The notes under the pieces were generated by a model. The model was not told the origin of the DNA. It did no database searches and saw nothing but the letters and a program-made list of their open reading frames with translations. From DAISKN01 sp963716925 (GTDB lineage: Bacteria > Acidobacteriota > Vicinamibacteria > Marinacidobacterales > SMYC01), in NCBI GenBank assembly GCA_963716925.1, contig CAVQUX010000033.1, positions 815,110 through 879,109 on the forward strand: a stretch of DNA of 64,000 bases. The letters are read 5' to 3'. This document shows, piece after piece, positions 63,475-64,000 of this stretch (within the stretch, counting starts at the first letter, position 1; each line of letters opens with the position of its first letter). The position numbers were made by a program, and so were the translations under genes.

Positions 63475-64000
63475 ATGTCGACAGGTGCTGCTCCGACCCG
63501 CTCATCGCCTCCTTCGATCCCGGTTCGGGTACGCTTCGACAGGTTCGAGCTGGACGAAGCGAACGCGACGTTGATCTGCGACGGGAAGGCCGTTGCGCTC
63601 GCGCCAACACCCTTTGCCGTGCTGTGCGCGCTCGTGCGGCAGCCGGCATCCCTGCTCACCAAGCACGCGTTGCTGGATCAGGTATGGGGCCACCAGTTCG
63701 TCAGCGACTCGGTGTTGAAGACCGCGATCAGCGATCTGAGGGCCGCGCTTGACGACGATGCCCGGCATCCACGCTTGATCGAAACTGTGTCGCGGCGGGG
63801 CTATCGTTTCATTGCCGCCACTACCGCGATACGCGCCTCATCGCCGGCGGGCACGACCGTTGCGCCAAACCGCTCGTTGCAGGCACCGCCCTTCATCGGC
63901 CGCGCGGAAGCGCTGTCGCGGCTTCGCAGCACCTGGGATACTGCGTGCGGCGGCTGGCGCGCGCTTGTCTGGGTTGCGGGCGAGCCGGGGATCGGCAAAA
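63475..64000 (+). CDS. Winged-helix (OmpR/PhoB-type) regulator with AAA ATPase domain, 5' part
   Basis: The 175 residues visible begin with a Trans_reg_C winged helix (about 18-115; VRFDRFELDEANATLICDGK, LLTKHALLDQVWGHQFVSDS, DDDARHPRLIETVSRRGYRF). After a short linker comes PPFIGRAEALSRLRSTWDTA and the P-loop start AGEPGIGK of an AAA_16-type ATPase. This matches large single-component regulators of the wHTH-ATPase-TPR kind. It runs off the window. The ATG at 63475 lies just past repeat R1, preceded by AGGG, so the promoter may be inside the repeats. Confidence 0.85.
   Translation, partial: MSTGAAPTRSSPPSIPVRVRFDRFELDEANATLICDGKAVALAPTPFAVLCALVRQPASLLTKHALLDQVWGHQFVSDSVLKTAISDLRAALDDDARHPRLIETVSRRGYRFIAATTAIRASSPAGTTVAPNRSLQAPPFIGRAEALSRLRSTWDTACGGWRALVWVAGEPGIGK

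Overview
The window is GC-rich throughout and uses GTG and TTG starts and ATGA/GTGA stop-start overlaps freely. It falls into two unlike parts that meet near 33,843.

Part 1 (about 1-33,843) is a dense housekeeping segment from a Gram-negative-type bacterium. It encodes a bacillithiol pathway (bshA, bshB1), three PknB-type Ser/Thr kinases, a TonB protein, two-subunit glycyl-tRNA synthetase, mutL, recO and an archaeal-type dUTPase overlapping dcd. It also carries the conserved phoH-pgpH-ybeY-corC-era block, an aspS operon, a fadJ-type beta-oxidation fusion, and ndk-sucD. Acidobacteriota or a relative would fit (inference only). sucD is cut: only its last 59 codons are present, and homology stops abruptly at 33,843.

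Part 2 (about 33,844-64,000) is an accessory segment. It starts with a CmtR-like Cd/Pb sensor and a P1B ATPase, followed by a Met-rich secreted protein behind a sigma-54-like promoter, an RND-pump remnant, DUF302 and SHOCT proteins. Two ~300-bp direct repeats at 38,681 and 56,869 each carry the 3' half of a tRNA, its terminator and TTGTCCGTG arm repeats. They flank ~18 kb holding a BASS-type transporter, a sigma-54 activator, a STAS protein, an arylsulfatase, outer-membrane proteins, a metallophosphoesterase, DUF2252, DUF202, a nitroreductase and an orphan HicB. Beyond lie an IS3-family element, another tRNA 3' fragment, and gene remnants (MFS, nuclease-like, PqiC-like). HdeD, cyclic-nucleotide-binding and AI-2E genes and the start of a winged-helix ATPase regulator follow.

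At least seven genes, in both parts, are broken by single-base changes in short homopolymers or tandem repeats (ybeY, pgpH, dcd, a metallophosphoesterase, a porin, the IS3 transposase twice). The pattern looks more like uncorrected assembly indels than biology. The cut sucD may be an assembly chimera, or the displaced gene end left by an element integrated in sucD.

No CRISPR array, complete tRNA, rRNA or intact integrase was found. The most interesting non-genic signals are the paired tRNA-fragment repeats, two matching operator-like palindromes at cmtR, a shared intergenic palindrome in part 1, and the R1/R2 repeats that sit at the edges of gene fragments in 59.9-63.5 kb.
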